Below the pieces are notes generated by a model, which did no database searches, had not been told where the DNA came from, and worked only from the letters and a program-made list of their open reading frames with translations. From positions 1 to 20,558 of the forward strand of contig NW_004086309.1 of NCBI RefSeq assembly GCF_000220395.1: a DNA stretch of 20,558 nt. The letters are read 5' to 3'. The position numbers were made by a program, and so were the translations under genes. Positions 11,061 through 20,486 of this stretch are shown here, piece after piece (the stretch's first letter is position 1; every line of letters begins with the position of its first letter). This DNA comes from Ichthyophthirius multifiliis. Its lineage: Eukaryota > Ciliophora > Oligohymenophorea > Hymenostomatida.

Positions 11061-11090
<30 letters not shown>
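11061..11090. repeat. TA repeat between convergent genes
   Basis: About 15 TA units in the 78-bp gap between the TGA of the plus-strand Asn-tract gene (11030) and the TGA of the minus-strand gene (11109). The two genes converge here, so both 3' ends are packed into this short AT stretch. Confidence 0.8.
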
Positions 11091-11091
<1 letters not shown>

Positions 11092-11108
11092 TTTATTGTA
11101 TGTATTTT

Positions 11109-12014
11109 TCATTTTTATATATATATTTTTTTTAATATTTAATTAAAGTTTATTCTTCCTTCTTATTCCTTTTTATCAATTTTTCTTTATTTATTTTCAA
11201 TTATATTAAATTATGTGTTTTCGTTTATATTTAAAAATTATTGGATTTATTTAGGTATTTTTTCATCTTTCTTTATTTTATTTTTCTCGTCTTTTTTTAT
11301 GCTTTTTCATCTTTTTTTTAGCTATATTACTCTTTTATTTAGATTCTTAGAACTTTATTTAACTTATTTTATATAGAAAAGTTTAATAAAAATGCAAGAA
11401 AATCAAGAGAAGAAGCTTTTTTTATTAAATTTGTTAATTTTATTGTAATATATTCTTAATTTATATCTTCTTTAAACATATTATAATCATTAACAAGACT
11501 ATATTAGTATTTTTTCTTATAATTAAATCCATTAGGAACTGTTTTATGTAAAAATAAATGTTCATACATCATTTTTAAACATATAATTTTACAGAAAAAT
11601 TAAATATAATGAAAAAAAGGCTATTTTTATATATATTTTTTTATTTAAAAAAAAAAAAAAAAAAAAAAATAACTTTTGGAATATTTAATATTTAGAATTT
11701 AAATTATGAATTTTCTATATTTTTTTAATTTTCATTTTCATTTATTATATAATTTTCCTCAATTATTTCAGAAATCAAAATATTTTTATTTAAAAGATTA
11801 TTTGGAATCGTTTCTAATGAAAATGTTATAAAATCTTCAATAAAATTTTAAAACTGAGTCACTTTTATCCTATTTTTTTGGTATATTTTTTAATATTTTT
11901 TATTTATTTTTACATTTAAGGCTATATTGTCCCAAAAACATTAAATAAATTTACATTTTTTATTAAAATATATTATTTTAATGATATTTTATAGAATTCT
12001 TCTTATTAAAACAT
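11109..12014 (-). CDS. Hypothetical protein, minus strand (2 exons)
   Basis: ATG at 12014 (alternative in-frame ATG at 12086), exons 12014-11674 and 11620-11109, with a 53-nt phase-0 intron (11621-11673) containing a T23 run; about 285 residues. Text begins MFQQEEFYKISLKQYILIK and includes QNFIEDFITFSLETIPNNLL, PFFHYIQFFCKIICLKMMYE, HLFLHKTVPNGFNYKKKY and KLTNLIKKASSLDFLAFLLN, then a lysine-rich tail with KKDEK repeats and QRKIDKKEQEGRINF. The texture is clearly coding but I recognise no family. Two positions need one extra base to keep the frame: the T4 run at 11863-11866 and the T7 run at 11292-11298. Stop TGA at 11109-11111, converging on the Asn-tract gene. Confidence 0.6.
11647..11669. 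repeat. A23 homopolymer (intronic)
   Basis: Run of about 23 adenines on the plus strand, a T run in the minus-strand transcript just after the intron donor GTTATT of the gene at 11109-12014. It could serve as a polypyrimidine-like tract, but it is at the 5' side of the intron. Confidence 0.85.
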
Positions 12015-12252
12015 TTTTTTTTTTATTTTATTTTATTTTATTTTATTTTTTTTTAGATATTTTTTATTTATTTTTTTATTAAACATCAATTTTTTTTTGA
12101 AAATTTTGTGTTTTGGCTAACAAATTTTATTTTTGGCAATAATTAATATTTTTTTTTCAATAAAATACAAAAAAATTAATCAATTACTTTAAAAATTCAC
12201 TTAAATTTTTACTTTCTCTTTTTTATTTATAATTTTTTTTTAAAAAAAAAGG

Positions 12253-12574
12253 TCAATTCAACCATTCACAGCTTTCAATTAACAAAAAATAAATAAAAAA
12301 TTATTAAATTTTAATTAAAAATTAATAGCAAAGTGGAAATACATATAGGCATTTGAATTGTTTTAACTAAAACTTTATGTCCATTTTGAGATTCGAGAAG
12401 TATTTATTAATAAAAAAGTATATAATATATATAATATATATAATATATATACAATATATATATTATATACTATTAATATTATATATAAAGGTTATACAAT
12501 TAATTATTATTATTCTTTTTGTCTTATATTGTGGAACGAAAAAAGTAATATATTATTTTTATATTTAATAATGA
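12253..12574 (+). CDS. Coding fragment, unknown protein (3' exons, start not found)
   Basis: With table 6 the plus strand reads SIQPFTAFNQQKINKKLL, then LIAKWKYIQAFELFQLKLYV and HFEIREVFINKK up to a phase-0 donor at 12418. A 73-nt TA-rich intron (12418-12490, GTATAT...AAAG) joins VIQLIIIILFVLYCGTKK, a possible membrane helix, ending at TGA 12572. The codon texture (W, C, E, R, P in mixed order) is unlike the surrounding AT filler. No ATG lies in frame upstream, so the first exon is missing; an acceptor AAAAAG at about 12251 would fit. The family is not recognised. The next exon could also be read in another phase (LYNQLLLFFLSYIVERKK...), which I cannot exclude. Confidence 0.4.
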
Positions 12575-12611
12575 TGATTTTAAAGAATCATATATATATA
12601 TATATATATAA

Positions 12612-12662
<51 letters not shown>

Positions 12663-13001
12663 ATTTATATTATTTAATTATAAATTTTTTTTTATGATTA
12701 ATTATATGTATAAAAATACATGTTTATATAAAATATTTTTTATTATATTTTTTTTTTTATATAAAATATTAAATATTTCTTTATATTTTAAAATAACGAA
12801 ACACATATTTTTTTTGTTTTATAAATTGAATATTTTTTTATTATTTTTTTTAAATTAGTTTAATTTTCTACTTTATAATTAAAAAAAATCTATTTAAAAG
12901 AAAAAAAATAATATTATCTTTTTTTATATAAAAATAATATTTTTTTACATTAAAACATATAATTAAACAAAAATAATTTTAAAAAAAATAAATAATAAAA
13001 A
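12575..13001. other. AT-rich region with TA repeats upstream of the phosphatase
   Basis: TA repeats at about 12590-12664, then T-rich sequence with no recognisable coding. ORFs here are Tyr/Ile/Phe repeats of the microsatellite. It should include the promoter of the phosphatase gene at 13002. Confidence 0.5.
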
Positions 13002-13544
13002 ATGCATTAACAAAAAATAGAAGAAGAAGAAGAGGAAAAACAAGTTTAATTAAATCCTTTAAAAGCCGATTTAATATTAAATCTTTTAGACTAATAATAA
13101 TAATAATAAAAAGGAAAGTTATATTTAGGTGGAATAGAAGCTGCAAAAGACATCGAATTTTTAACTTCTCATTAAATTCATGCCATATTAACAATAGCCG
13201 ATAATATAAATATAGAATATAATGAATAAATAAAAATTCATAAAATAATAAAGGCATTAGATTGTACAACATATAATATTATGTAACATTTAGAGGAATG
13301 TTTTACATTTTTAAATGAAAATCTATAAAATACAAATGTACTAATTCATTGTCATTAGGGAGTTTCTAGAAGTCCGACTATAGTAATTGCTTATTTAATG
13401 AAAATTTAAAATAAAAGACTTTCTTAAGCTTTAATGGAAGTTAAAAAGCATAGAGCTAATGTATAACCAAACGGATATTTTATGTTTTTATTAGGAAAAT
13501 ATGACCATTAATTATTAATTTAACATTAAAAAAATAAAATTTGA
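13002..13544 (+). CDS. Dual-specificity protein phosphatase (DSP)
   Basis: Single exon, 180 residues, ATG 13002 and TGA 13542, no frame break. The active-site loop HCHQGVSRS at 116-124 fits the HCxxGxxRS signature: C117 is the nucleophile and R123 binds phosphate; its Gln (119) is encoded by TAG. D87 (KALDCTTYN) is the likely general acid, 30 residues upstream as in VHR-like enzymes. KLYLGGIEAAKDIEFL is the typical domain start and AYLMKIQNKRLSQALMEVKKHRANVQPNGYF the usual C-terminal helices. It would remove phosphate from Tyr and Ser/Thr, commonly on MAP kinases; the true substrate is unknown. The N-terminus has a run of Glu and a run of six Gln (TAA repeats), with no docking domain, so it is an atypical, stand-alone DSP. 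On the minus strand of the same DNA a 97-codon artefact ORF exists. Confidence 0.92.
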
Positions 13545-13678
13545 AAAGAAAGAAAAAAAAAAAAAAGAGAACTATTGTATGTATTTTTTTTATATATATA
13601 TAAACTTAATATTGTTTCATTATTTTTTGTTATTTTTTCTATTTTTTAATATAAGTTTTAATTATACTTTTATATTAG

Positions 13679-14074
13679 CATAAAATCAACGTTAAAAATT
13701 TCGATTTATATTATAAAAACTAATTTTTAAAAAAGGAGAAATTAAATATATATATAATATTTTTATATATCTAACTGTTTTTAAAAAAGGAAATAGAAAA
13801 TATTATTAAATTGTATAGTGCTATAAGTTCTAGTTAATTTTTTATCGAATAATATTTTAAATAATAGTTAATTTTATGGAATTATTAATAAATGATTTAA
13901 TTGTTAATTTTTAATTAAAAATATAAAGAAGTTTTAATTATATTTTATTTAAGATTTAAAATTATTAAAATGTTTTTTTTTTTATAAAAAAAAAAAGAAT
14001 AATTAGAATTTTAAACAAAAAATTAAGTTTTTTCTTTTCTTTTTATTTAATTTTTGGTTTTAAATTTTATATGA
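13679..14074 (+). CDS. Possible coding exon, unknown protein
   Basis: Open with table 6 to TGA 14072. The text contains INVKNFDLYYKNQFLKKEKL, then KKEIENIIKLYSAISSSQFF and IEQYFKQQLILWNYQQMIQL followed by FNQKYKEVLIIFYLRFKI, which looks helical and non-repetitive compared with its flanks. There is no ATG at its 5' end; TTAG just before 13679 could be an acceptor. Not assignable to a family. It may be a 3' exon of an undetected gene or chance. Confidence 0.35.
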
Positions 14075-14258
14075 TACTTTATTTTCGATTTTATTGCATT
14101 TTATTTAGTTATATTAAATTATATCATGCTTTTATGTTTTTTATTATTTTTTATTTAATTTAAAGAATAAACTAATTCAAAATCAAATTAACAATTAAAT
14201 ATAAATTATGGTTTTTGTCTTTTAAATTAAATGTTTTTTATCATTTCTTAATTAAAAT

Positions 14259-14738
14259 ATGAGAAAAGTCGAACCTAAAATTAAAGTCATTAATAAATAA
14301 TTATTAAAAGATTTATAATGTAATCAAAATTTATGTTAAATGAAATAAAATTAAAAATAAATAAATTAATTTTATTTTATTAAAGAACAATAAGAATATC
14401 AAAAAAACTAAATAAAAGAAAATTGTCAAAATGTAAAATAAGGAAAATAAAAAAAATTAAAAAGATTATTGATTATATTTACTCCTTCAAAAAAAAAATT
14501 AATTTAAAAAGATTTAATATATAAAATAAAATAATAATAATTATCAATTAAAATATTATAAAATAAAATAAAATATAAAAAACTATTTATAAAAAAGAAA
14601 AAAAAAAAAAAAATTAATAAAAAAAAAGATATATATTATAAGAATAAAAAATATGTAAAAATGATAAAATATAAATAAAAAAATAATAATAATAAAGTTA
14701 TTAAATAGAGTATATTGAAAAATAAAAAAATTGTATGA
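14259..14738 (+). CDS. Small basic Q/K-rich hypothetical protein
   Basis: ATG 14259 to TGA 14736, 159 residues with table 6. The first 90 residues (MRKVEPKIKVINKQLLKDLQ, CNQNLCQMKQ, FYFIKEQQEYQKNQIKENCQ, LKRLLIIFTPSKKK) look like real ciliate coding text. The last 60 are lysine/asparagine filler over A-runs (A16 near 14598-14613), where an intron or earlier end could be hidden. No known domain. Confidence 0.4.
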
Positions 14739-14878
14739 AAAAAAAAATTAATATATTTATAGTTAAAAGATAATATAATAACAAATAAAAAAATAAAATA
14801 AAAAATGAATAACAACAATAATTGTAAATAAAAAAAAAAAATAAAACAAAAAAATTAAAAAAAAACAAAATAAAATAA

Positions 14879-14909
<31 letters not shown>

Positions 14910-15377
14910 TTAATAATAATAATAATAATAATAATATTTTTTTATTTTATTTTTATTATATTTATTTAATTTTTTTTTAATATTAATATAATTTTTTTTT
15001 TTCATAATAATATTTCTAATTTAATTATATTTTATCTATTATTTATTAATAATTTTTTCAAATATAAACAAAATACTAATTATTTATTTATAATTATTAT
15101 ATTTTAATTTATTCTTAAATTTATTAATTTTTAAAATCTATTAATTTTAATACTTTAAAAATATTTTTATTAATAAAAATAATTTCATATTAAATAATTT
15201 GATAATAAATTTTTATATAAAATATATATTTAAAACTTTTATATTAATTTATTATTTAATCTAAATTTACTTACTATATATTATTATTTAATTAAAAATA
15301 ACATAGTAAAAAAAATATTAAAATATTTTAAAAATAAAAAATATTATATATAAAAATAAATAAAGTCTATATAAAAA
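14739..15377. other. AT-rich region with (AAT)n microsatellite
   Basis: An (AAT)n array lies at about 14881-14936, interrupted by ATT. The rest is A/T filler in all frames. It should contain the promoter of the YbaK-like gene. No gene recognised. Confidence 0.5.
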
Positions 15378-15895
15378 ATGAACGATATTAATGATATTCC
15401 TATAAAATAATAGGAAGATGAAAATGAATGCGAATATTCTTACAAACTAATATTAGATTTAATAAAAAACAAACAATATACACTTTTAGAACATAAGTCA
15501 TGTAAAACAAGTGAAGAATCTGCATAAGTAAGAGGCGTATCATTATCTTCAGGGGCAAAAGCAATGCTTTTAAAAGATAAATTAAATAATATTTATATAT
15601 TAACTGTTATGTCAGCAAGCAAAAAATTAATTTGGAAAAATTTAAGGACTATAATGGGACATAAAAAAATTGATTTAGCAAATACAGATGAAGTATTTTA
15701 ATTAACAAAATGCTTAACTGGAGCTGTTCCTCCTTTTGGATCTATATGGGGTGTAAAACATACTTAGATTAAAGTTTAATAGATTAGGGCAATAGCATAA
15801 ATTTTAATTGTGGATTAAGAACAAAATCTATTTGTATATAATTATAAGATTATTTAGATATTGAAAAACCGCATATTTGTTAATTTGCTGAATGA
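15378..15895 (+). CDS. YbaK/ProX-type aminoacyl-tRNA deacylase domain protein
   Basis: ATG 15378, TGA 15893, about 172 residues, a free-standing domain. Family signatures in order: LLEHKSCKTSEESAQVRGVS, SGAKAMLLKD with conserved Lys61, IYILTVMSASKKLIWKNLR, GHKKIDLANTDEVFQLT, GAVPPFGS (115-122), then YLDQSLIDQGNSINF, NCGLRTKSIC and DYLDIEKPHICQFAE. Members of this family hydrolyse mischarged aminoacyl-tRNA (for example Ala- or Cys-tRNA-Pro) or related substrates; which one here is unknown. The motifs after residue 127 are in the next frame: one base appears missing in the A4 run at 15755-15758 (GVK-YLD where the family usually has one more residue). A 17-nt intron (GTGT...TTAG) would also restore the frame but would delete the conserved G-V-K/T-Y turn, so a base gap is more likely. 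Confidence 0.85.
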
Positions 15896-16440
15896 TTATT
15901 ATTATTTTAATAAATATTATTAAAAAACTTAATTTTTATATTTTTTATATATTAAAAAAATATAAAGTATATATAAATAAGATAATAAATAAAATGGAAA
16001 AATTTAATATTAATATATAATTAGTTAATTAAAAATTAAGAAATAAAAATGTAGTGTACAGTTTTAAAATTTTAAATAAATTATAAAAAAATATGATAAT
16101 AAGTAATTTAATTTTAATTAAATAAAATAACAAATAAAGAATATAAAATATTATAAAAAATAAAATATATATAAATATATAAGAATTATATTAAAATAAT
16201 ATATATATATTTATATATATATTTATATTTTTTTTTATATTTATTAATTGATATAAATTTTTTCAATTCTTCATATATTATTTTTTATTTTTTTTAATAT
16301 TATATTTTATATTCATTTTTTTAAAAAATTTTACAAGTTTTAATTTTTATTCTTATTTATTTATATATTTATTTTATATTTAGAAAATATTTATATAAAT
16401 ATTTTTTAAAAAAGTAAATAAATATTTATGTTTATTTTTA
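15896..16440. other. AT-rich intergenic region
   Basis: Contains only weak table-6 frames, the best being a plus-strand start at 15994 (MEKFNINIQLVNQKLRNKN...) that dissolves into I/F/Y filler. TA-rich patches at 16195-16225. Nothing called. Confidence 0.45.
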
Positions 16441-17170
16441 TCAATTTGCTTTTAGTTGTTTTACATTATTATATTTTTAATTATTATATATTATTTGTTT
16501 TAAATAAAATATCCTATAATTTTTTTCTATTTTTAATTTATTTTATAAAATACCTGTTATACTTATAACTATAAAAATACTAATATTTTATAAATAAACA
16601 TTTAATTATCCTCTATTGCTTTCAAATAGAGGATTATTCGGAATTTTTATTAATTTTAATTGAATTTATACATATTTTACCATATTTTTCTTATTAATTA
16701 TATATATATATGTTTAAAATTTTTCTTTTTATTAATAAAAATAGCCTTTACTACCTAAAAATTACTAATTATTTATATATTTAATATATTAACTAATAGC
16801 TTTAATATAATTTTTTTTTTAATACTAAAAGCTATATTTTTTATTCTATTTGATTATTAAAATTACTATTTTTTCATTATTTAAATTCATAATCATCTGA
16901 GTTCTAAAAAATATTAATAAATATTAAAAATTTCATATTATTTTTAACTCAAATTTATATTTTATTTTAATTAAAACTAAATCTTATTTTTTGATATTGT
17001 AACATAATATTGACCTTTTTTATTATCTAATTATTTTTTATTTCTATATTTAAATAAATTTTGGAAATTAATATTTAATAATACTATATAAAATGTATAA
17101 TTTGTTTAAGAAGTATTTACATATAATGTTATTTGTTTAACTTTTAGATGGTCTATTGAGATTTTATGAA
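16441..17170 (-). CDS. Minus-strand coding patch, structure unresolved
   Basis: Two overlapping minus-strand frames look coding. From about 17170 to 16893 the text includes IDHLKVKQITLYVNTSQTNY, TFYIVLLNINFQNLFKYRNK and KGQYYVTISKNKIQFQLKQN, ending at TGA 16893. From ATG 16896 to TGA 16441 a 151-residue frame reads MIMNLNNEKIVILIIKQNKK, then NNQQFLGSKGYFYQQKEK and IPNNPLFESNRGQLNVYLQN. A third option is a TTTTAG acceptor near 16903 followed by NSDDYEFKQ and TGA. The segments may be one spliced gene, or the first may be real and the second chance. No start codon for the first segment and no family recognised. Confidence 0.35.
16608..16634. other. Perfect 10-bp hairpin with 7-nt loop
   Basis: ATCCTCTATT (16608-16617), loop GCTTTCA, then AATAGAGGAT (16625-16634). 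It stands out because it carries four G:C pairs in a region nearly devoid of G and C. It overlaps the weak minus-strand frame at 16441-16896. It could be part of a small structured RNA, a processing or end signal, or chance. No T-stretch terminator is needed in a Pol II context. Confidence 0.6.
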
Positions 17171-17502
17171 TAAAATAAAATAATTTAAATTAAATATAAA
17201 GAAAATGAAATAATATTCTATAATTTAATTTTATTATGTAATAAATATATTATATATAAAAAAAAAAATTAATAAAATTATTAATTTTATAAATTAAAAA
17301 ACTGTTTTTTATTTGACAAAAAAATAAATATTTAAAGTAATTTATTTTATAAGAAAAAAAAAGACATTAATTATTTAGACTTCTAACTATTTTTCATATA
17401 ATAAAAAATAAATTATTTTAATTATTAAAATAAATATTAATTTTATTTTTATTAATTTTATTTTTTATTAATAAAAATAACTAAAATTTTAATAAAAAAT
17501 AA
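17171..17502. other. AT-rich region upstream of CFAP57
   Basis: No gene recognised; A/T filler with A-runs near 17260 and 17355. Presumably holds the CFAP57 promoter and perhaps the 5' end of the minus-strand coding patch. Confidence 0.4.
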
Positions 17503-18050
17503 ATGTCAATATAATAATAAAACAATATCATCAAAAATGCAGTAAAAATACTATCTGTAAAAAATTAAAAAAAATTAAAAAAAGTCAAAACTTCAAATGT
17601 ATAATTCTAATAAAAAAATTCAAAATGGAATAACATTAAATATAAATCAAGCATATGGTTGTGCCTAAAATCCCATAAGAAAAAACATATTAATGATTGA
17701 AAACGACATATTAGTATATTAATGTGGACGTCATTTAATAGAATATGATTTAATACAAAAAAAACAATAATATATACTTCGTAATATCGAAGACACAGAA
17801 ATAACAGCCATAAATTATTATATAAAATCATTAAATATATCATATGTAATAGGAATGAAAAATTAAAAAGGTGTTCCAATTGTAAAAAAAATTAAAATAA
17901 AAAAATTAAATAAAAAAAAGTTAAAAGTATTATAAAAAAAAACAAAAAAAAAACTAAAACATGCCAGTATTAATACATTTTCATGTCTAATTAAACTCAA
18001 AAATAATTGATTGTTCTATAATATCTAATTCAAAAGTAAATATATATATA

Positions 18051-18098
<48 letters not shown>

Positions 18099-19445
18099 TA
18101 TATATATATATATTAATTTATCTACATATATTTATAAATATATATATAGAAAGCTGTTTCTTTAGTTTAAGAAGATTAAAAATATATAATAACTTTATAT
18201 TTAATATAAAATGAAAAGCTTCTATTTACACGAGATATACTTTAGTAAGTTCGTATAATTGAACCTTATTAAAAAACGAAGAATCTTTTTAATTAATAGG
18301 CCCTGAATATTATACTATTTGGGAAATAAGTTCTGATTAAATAGAATTAAATGAAATTCCTTTTAAATATATCGATAATTTTTTCCCAGATGAAAAAATA
18401 ATAGATATTTCTTTTATCCCTGATACTGATTATTTTTCTATAATAACTTCTTTTAATAGACTTCATTTTTTCTATAAAAAATAAAATTTTTAAATTATTG
18501 ATTTGAAAAACAACATTTTCAATACTAAATAAAATATAGACCCTGAAAATCTCCATAAAACCTCTATTTGTACATCTATTGGTCCTCTTTTTAATGGTTT
18601 TATGGTCGGATATAATAATTGTGCATTTGTTACATCTTTCGAATTTTCCAAGAAGTCTAAAAACTTAGAAATTAAAGGAAATTATTTAATAAATGCGCCA
18701 TATATAAATAAAATATTGAGTATTTCTTCATAAGTTTAGGATAATATAGTAGCTTTTGCTATATAACATAGTCCTAGGATTATTTAATAAATTGACTAGT
18801 AAAATATATAGGAAAATAATAATAATAATAATAATTAGAAAAATAAAAAAATGAAAATTAGGGAAGAATTGATATTTATATCTTTAATTATGGAATGCTA
18901 GATATAATTAGTCCTTCTCTAGATACTATTTTCTATCCTCTTTTTCAATAAGGTGTAAATAAAGGAATTGTATTTGATTGTGCTTTTTGTCCCTCTAAAT
19001 CAATAGGGATTACAGTTTGTGAGGATAAAACATTAAAAAGTTGGAAATTTTCATAAGGTTCGGGTTAAATTAATTGCATATTTACTTCATATTTTCATGA
19101 AAATCCACTTTCAACTGCTTTACATCCTTTAGGTTTCTCATGTGTTGTGGGTTTCAAAGAAGGGTATATATATTTTAAATATATATATATATGAATATAT
19201 ATTAAATATATATAAAATTATATATATTAATAGATATATATATATAAATATATATATAAATATATATATATATATTAATTGATTTATATTTAATTATATA
19301 TATTTTTAAAGGTTAAAATTCTTTTTTATACTTGATGTTGAAATAAAATTAGCTTTTTCAGAATAAAATATTAAATAATGTTATTCTGTATAATATAGTT
19401 AAGGTGGAAATTTACTTGCTGCAAGTAAAGAAATATATATTTTTA

Positions 19446-19539
<94 letters not shown>

Positions 19540-20486
19540 TTTAAGGTAATTTTAATATAATAAATATATATAATTCATATACATTTAAATGCGTTTATTA
19601 ATTTAATGGACATGCCGGACATATAAAAAATTTAAAATGGCTAGATGAAGATACTTTATTGTCTTCAAATTGTAGTTAAGGTTTATTTAATGTATGGAAT
19701 ATATACACGGGATAAAGAATAATAGAACATGTTTACAAATAATTAAAATATACAATTTGTTATTTTGATAAATATTGCGATTGGTGTGTATGTTGTTCAT
19801 CAACAGATAATAAAGTATTCATATATAAAAATTAATATATATATATATATATAATAAAAAATATTAATTAAAATTTTATAAGAATAAATATATATATATA
19901 TTATTTTTATTTATTTAAATATACATTTTTAAATTTATATTTATTTATTTTTTTATAATTTATATTTTTATATATTTTAATTATTTTGTTTATATTTTTT
20001 AAATTGTTTATTTTTTTCAATATAAATTTTATTTTAATTTTATATCTTTTATGACATATTTTTATTTTTTTATAATCAAAATATAAAAAATTGATATTTT
20101 TAAATTTTAATATTTTTATATTAATATTATTTATAAAGTTGAGAATATTTGATGATAAAGGATAAAATTTAATTTTTGATTATGATTGTGTATCTTGTTT
20201 TTTTACTTGTATTATTATTGTATAAGAATTCGGAATTGCAATTTTTGGTACTAATGTCGGATCAATAAGAGTTTATTTATGGCCTTTTGATATTTCAAAT
20301 AAACAATAGGAATATTATGAAATATTTATACATTAAACTACAGTATAAACAATTTAAATCGAACCAAGTTTAAATTATTTAATTTCTACAGGAGAAGATG
20401 GAAGCATTTTTTTTCTTTAATTATAATTATTCAAAAATGGAAATAAAATAGAAATTTATAATAATAATCAAGAAAAAGATATTAAA
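17503..20486 (+). CDS. CFAP57: CFAP57-like WD40 axonemal protein (7 exons, 3' partial)
   Basis: Exons 17503-17556, 17585-17881, 17928-18035, 18150-19163, 19312-19424, 19546-19814 and 20139-20486; about 735 residues in the window. The text follows the order of animal CFAP57 (WDR65). The N-terminal block QAYGC...NDILVYQCGRHLIEYDL is followed by a WD propeller with GITVCEDKTLKSWKF, TALHPLGFSCVVGFKEGLKF, YSVQYSQGGNLLAASNFNII, FNGHAGHIKNLKWLDEDTLL, GLFNVWNIYTGQRI, FGTNVGSIRVYLWPF and LISTGEDGSIFF. CFAP57 sits in the ciliary axoneme and is needed for assembly of a subset of inner dynein arms. The coiled-coil half expected next is outside the window; a donor GTAATT at 20487 fits, otherwise a TGA comes at 20523. 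Two sites need one extra base: near 18265 (alternatively a 37-nt GTAAGT...GAAG intron) and the A7 run at 18845-18851. The first two introns (28 and 46 nt) and the start at 17503 rather than 17597 are less certain. Confidence 0.82.
18036..18149 (+). other. CFAP57 intron, 114 nt, TA-rich
   Basis: GTAAATATAT to ATATATAG, phase 0, joining CSIISNSK to KAVSLVQEDQK. Contains TA repeats at about 18066-18115. Confidence 0.75.
19164..19311 (+). other. CFAP57 intron, 148 nt, TA-rich
   Basis: GTATATAT at 19164 to TTAAAG at 19311, phase 2. Splicing joins VVGFKEG to LKFFFILDVEIK, matching the continuous WD strand in the CFAP57 family. Confidence 0.8.
19425..19545 (+). repeat. CFAP57 intron made mostly of an 86-bp TA repeat
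   Basis: Intron 19425-19545 (GTAAAG...TTTTAAG, phase 1) joins NLLAAS to NFNIINIYNSYTFK. About 19449-19534 is an uninterrupted TA repeat, the longest in the window, and its length is likely unstable or misassembled. Confidence 0.8.
19815..20138 (+). other. CFAP57 intron, 324 nt
   Basis: GTATTC at 19815 to ATAAAG at 20138, phase 0, joining CCSSTDNK to LRIFDDKGQNLIF. The longest intron seen here; T-rich 3' half, no hidden ORF. Confidence 0.75.

Noticed and set aside
12251-12265. GGTCAATTCAACC resembling a tRNA T-arm
   Set aside because: No acceptor, D or anticodon stem around it, and the sequence reads as protein in the plus frame.
12979-13272. 97-residue minus-strand ORF
   Set aside because: Antisense to the phosphatase gene, which has an intact catalytic signature on the plus strand.
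15755-15758. Programmed ribosomal frameshift, as known in Euplotes
   Set aside because: Euplotes shifts occur at AAA-stop contexts in a lineage with a different code; the sites here differ from each other and share only being A/T runs.
15750-15766. 17-nt intron GTGT...TTAG in the YbaK-like gene
   Set aside because: It would restore frame but remove the conserved turn that is otherwise present; a one-base gap in the A run is simpler.
17607-17879. 90-residue minus-strand ORF
   Set aside because: It lies opposite the CFAP57 N-terminal exon, whose plus-strand reading matches the family; the minus text is hydrophobic filler.
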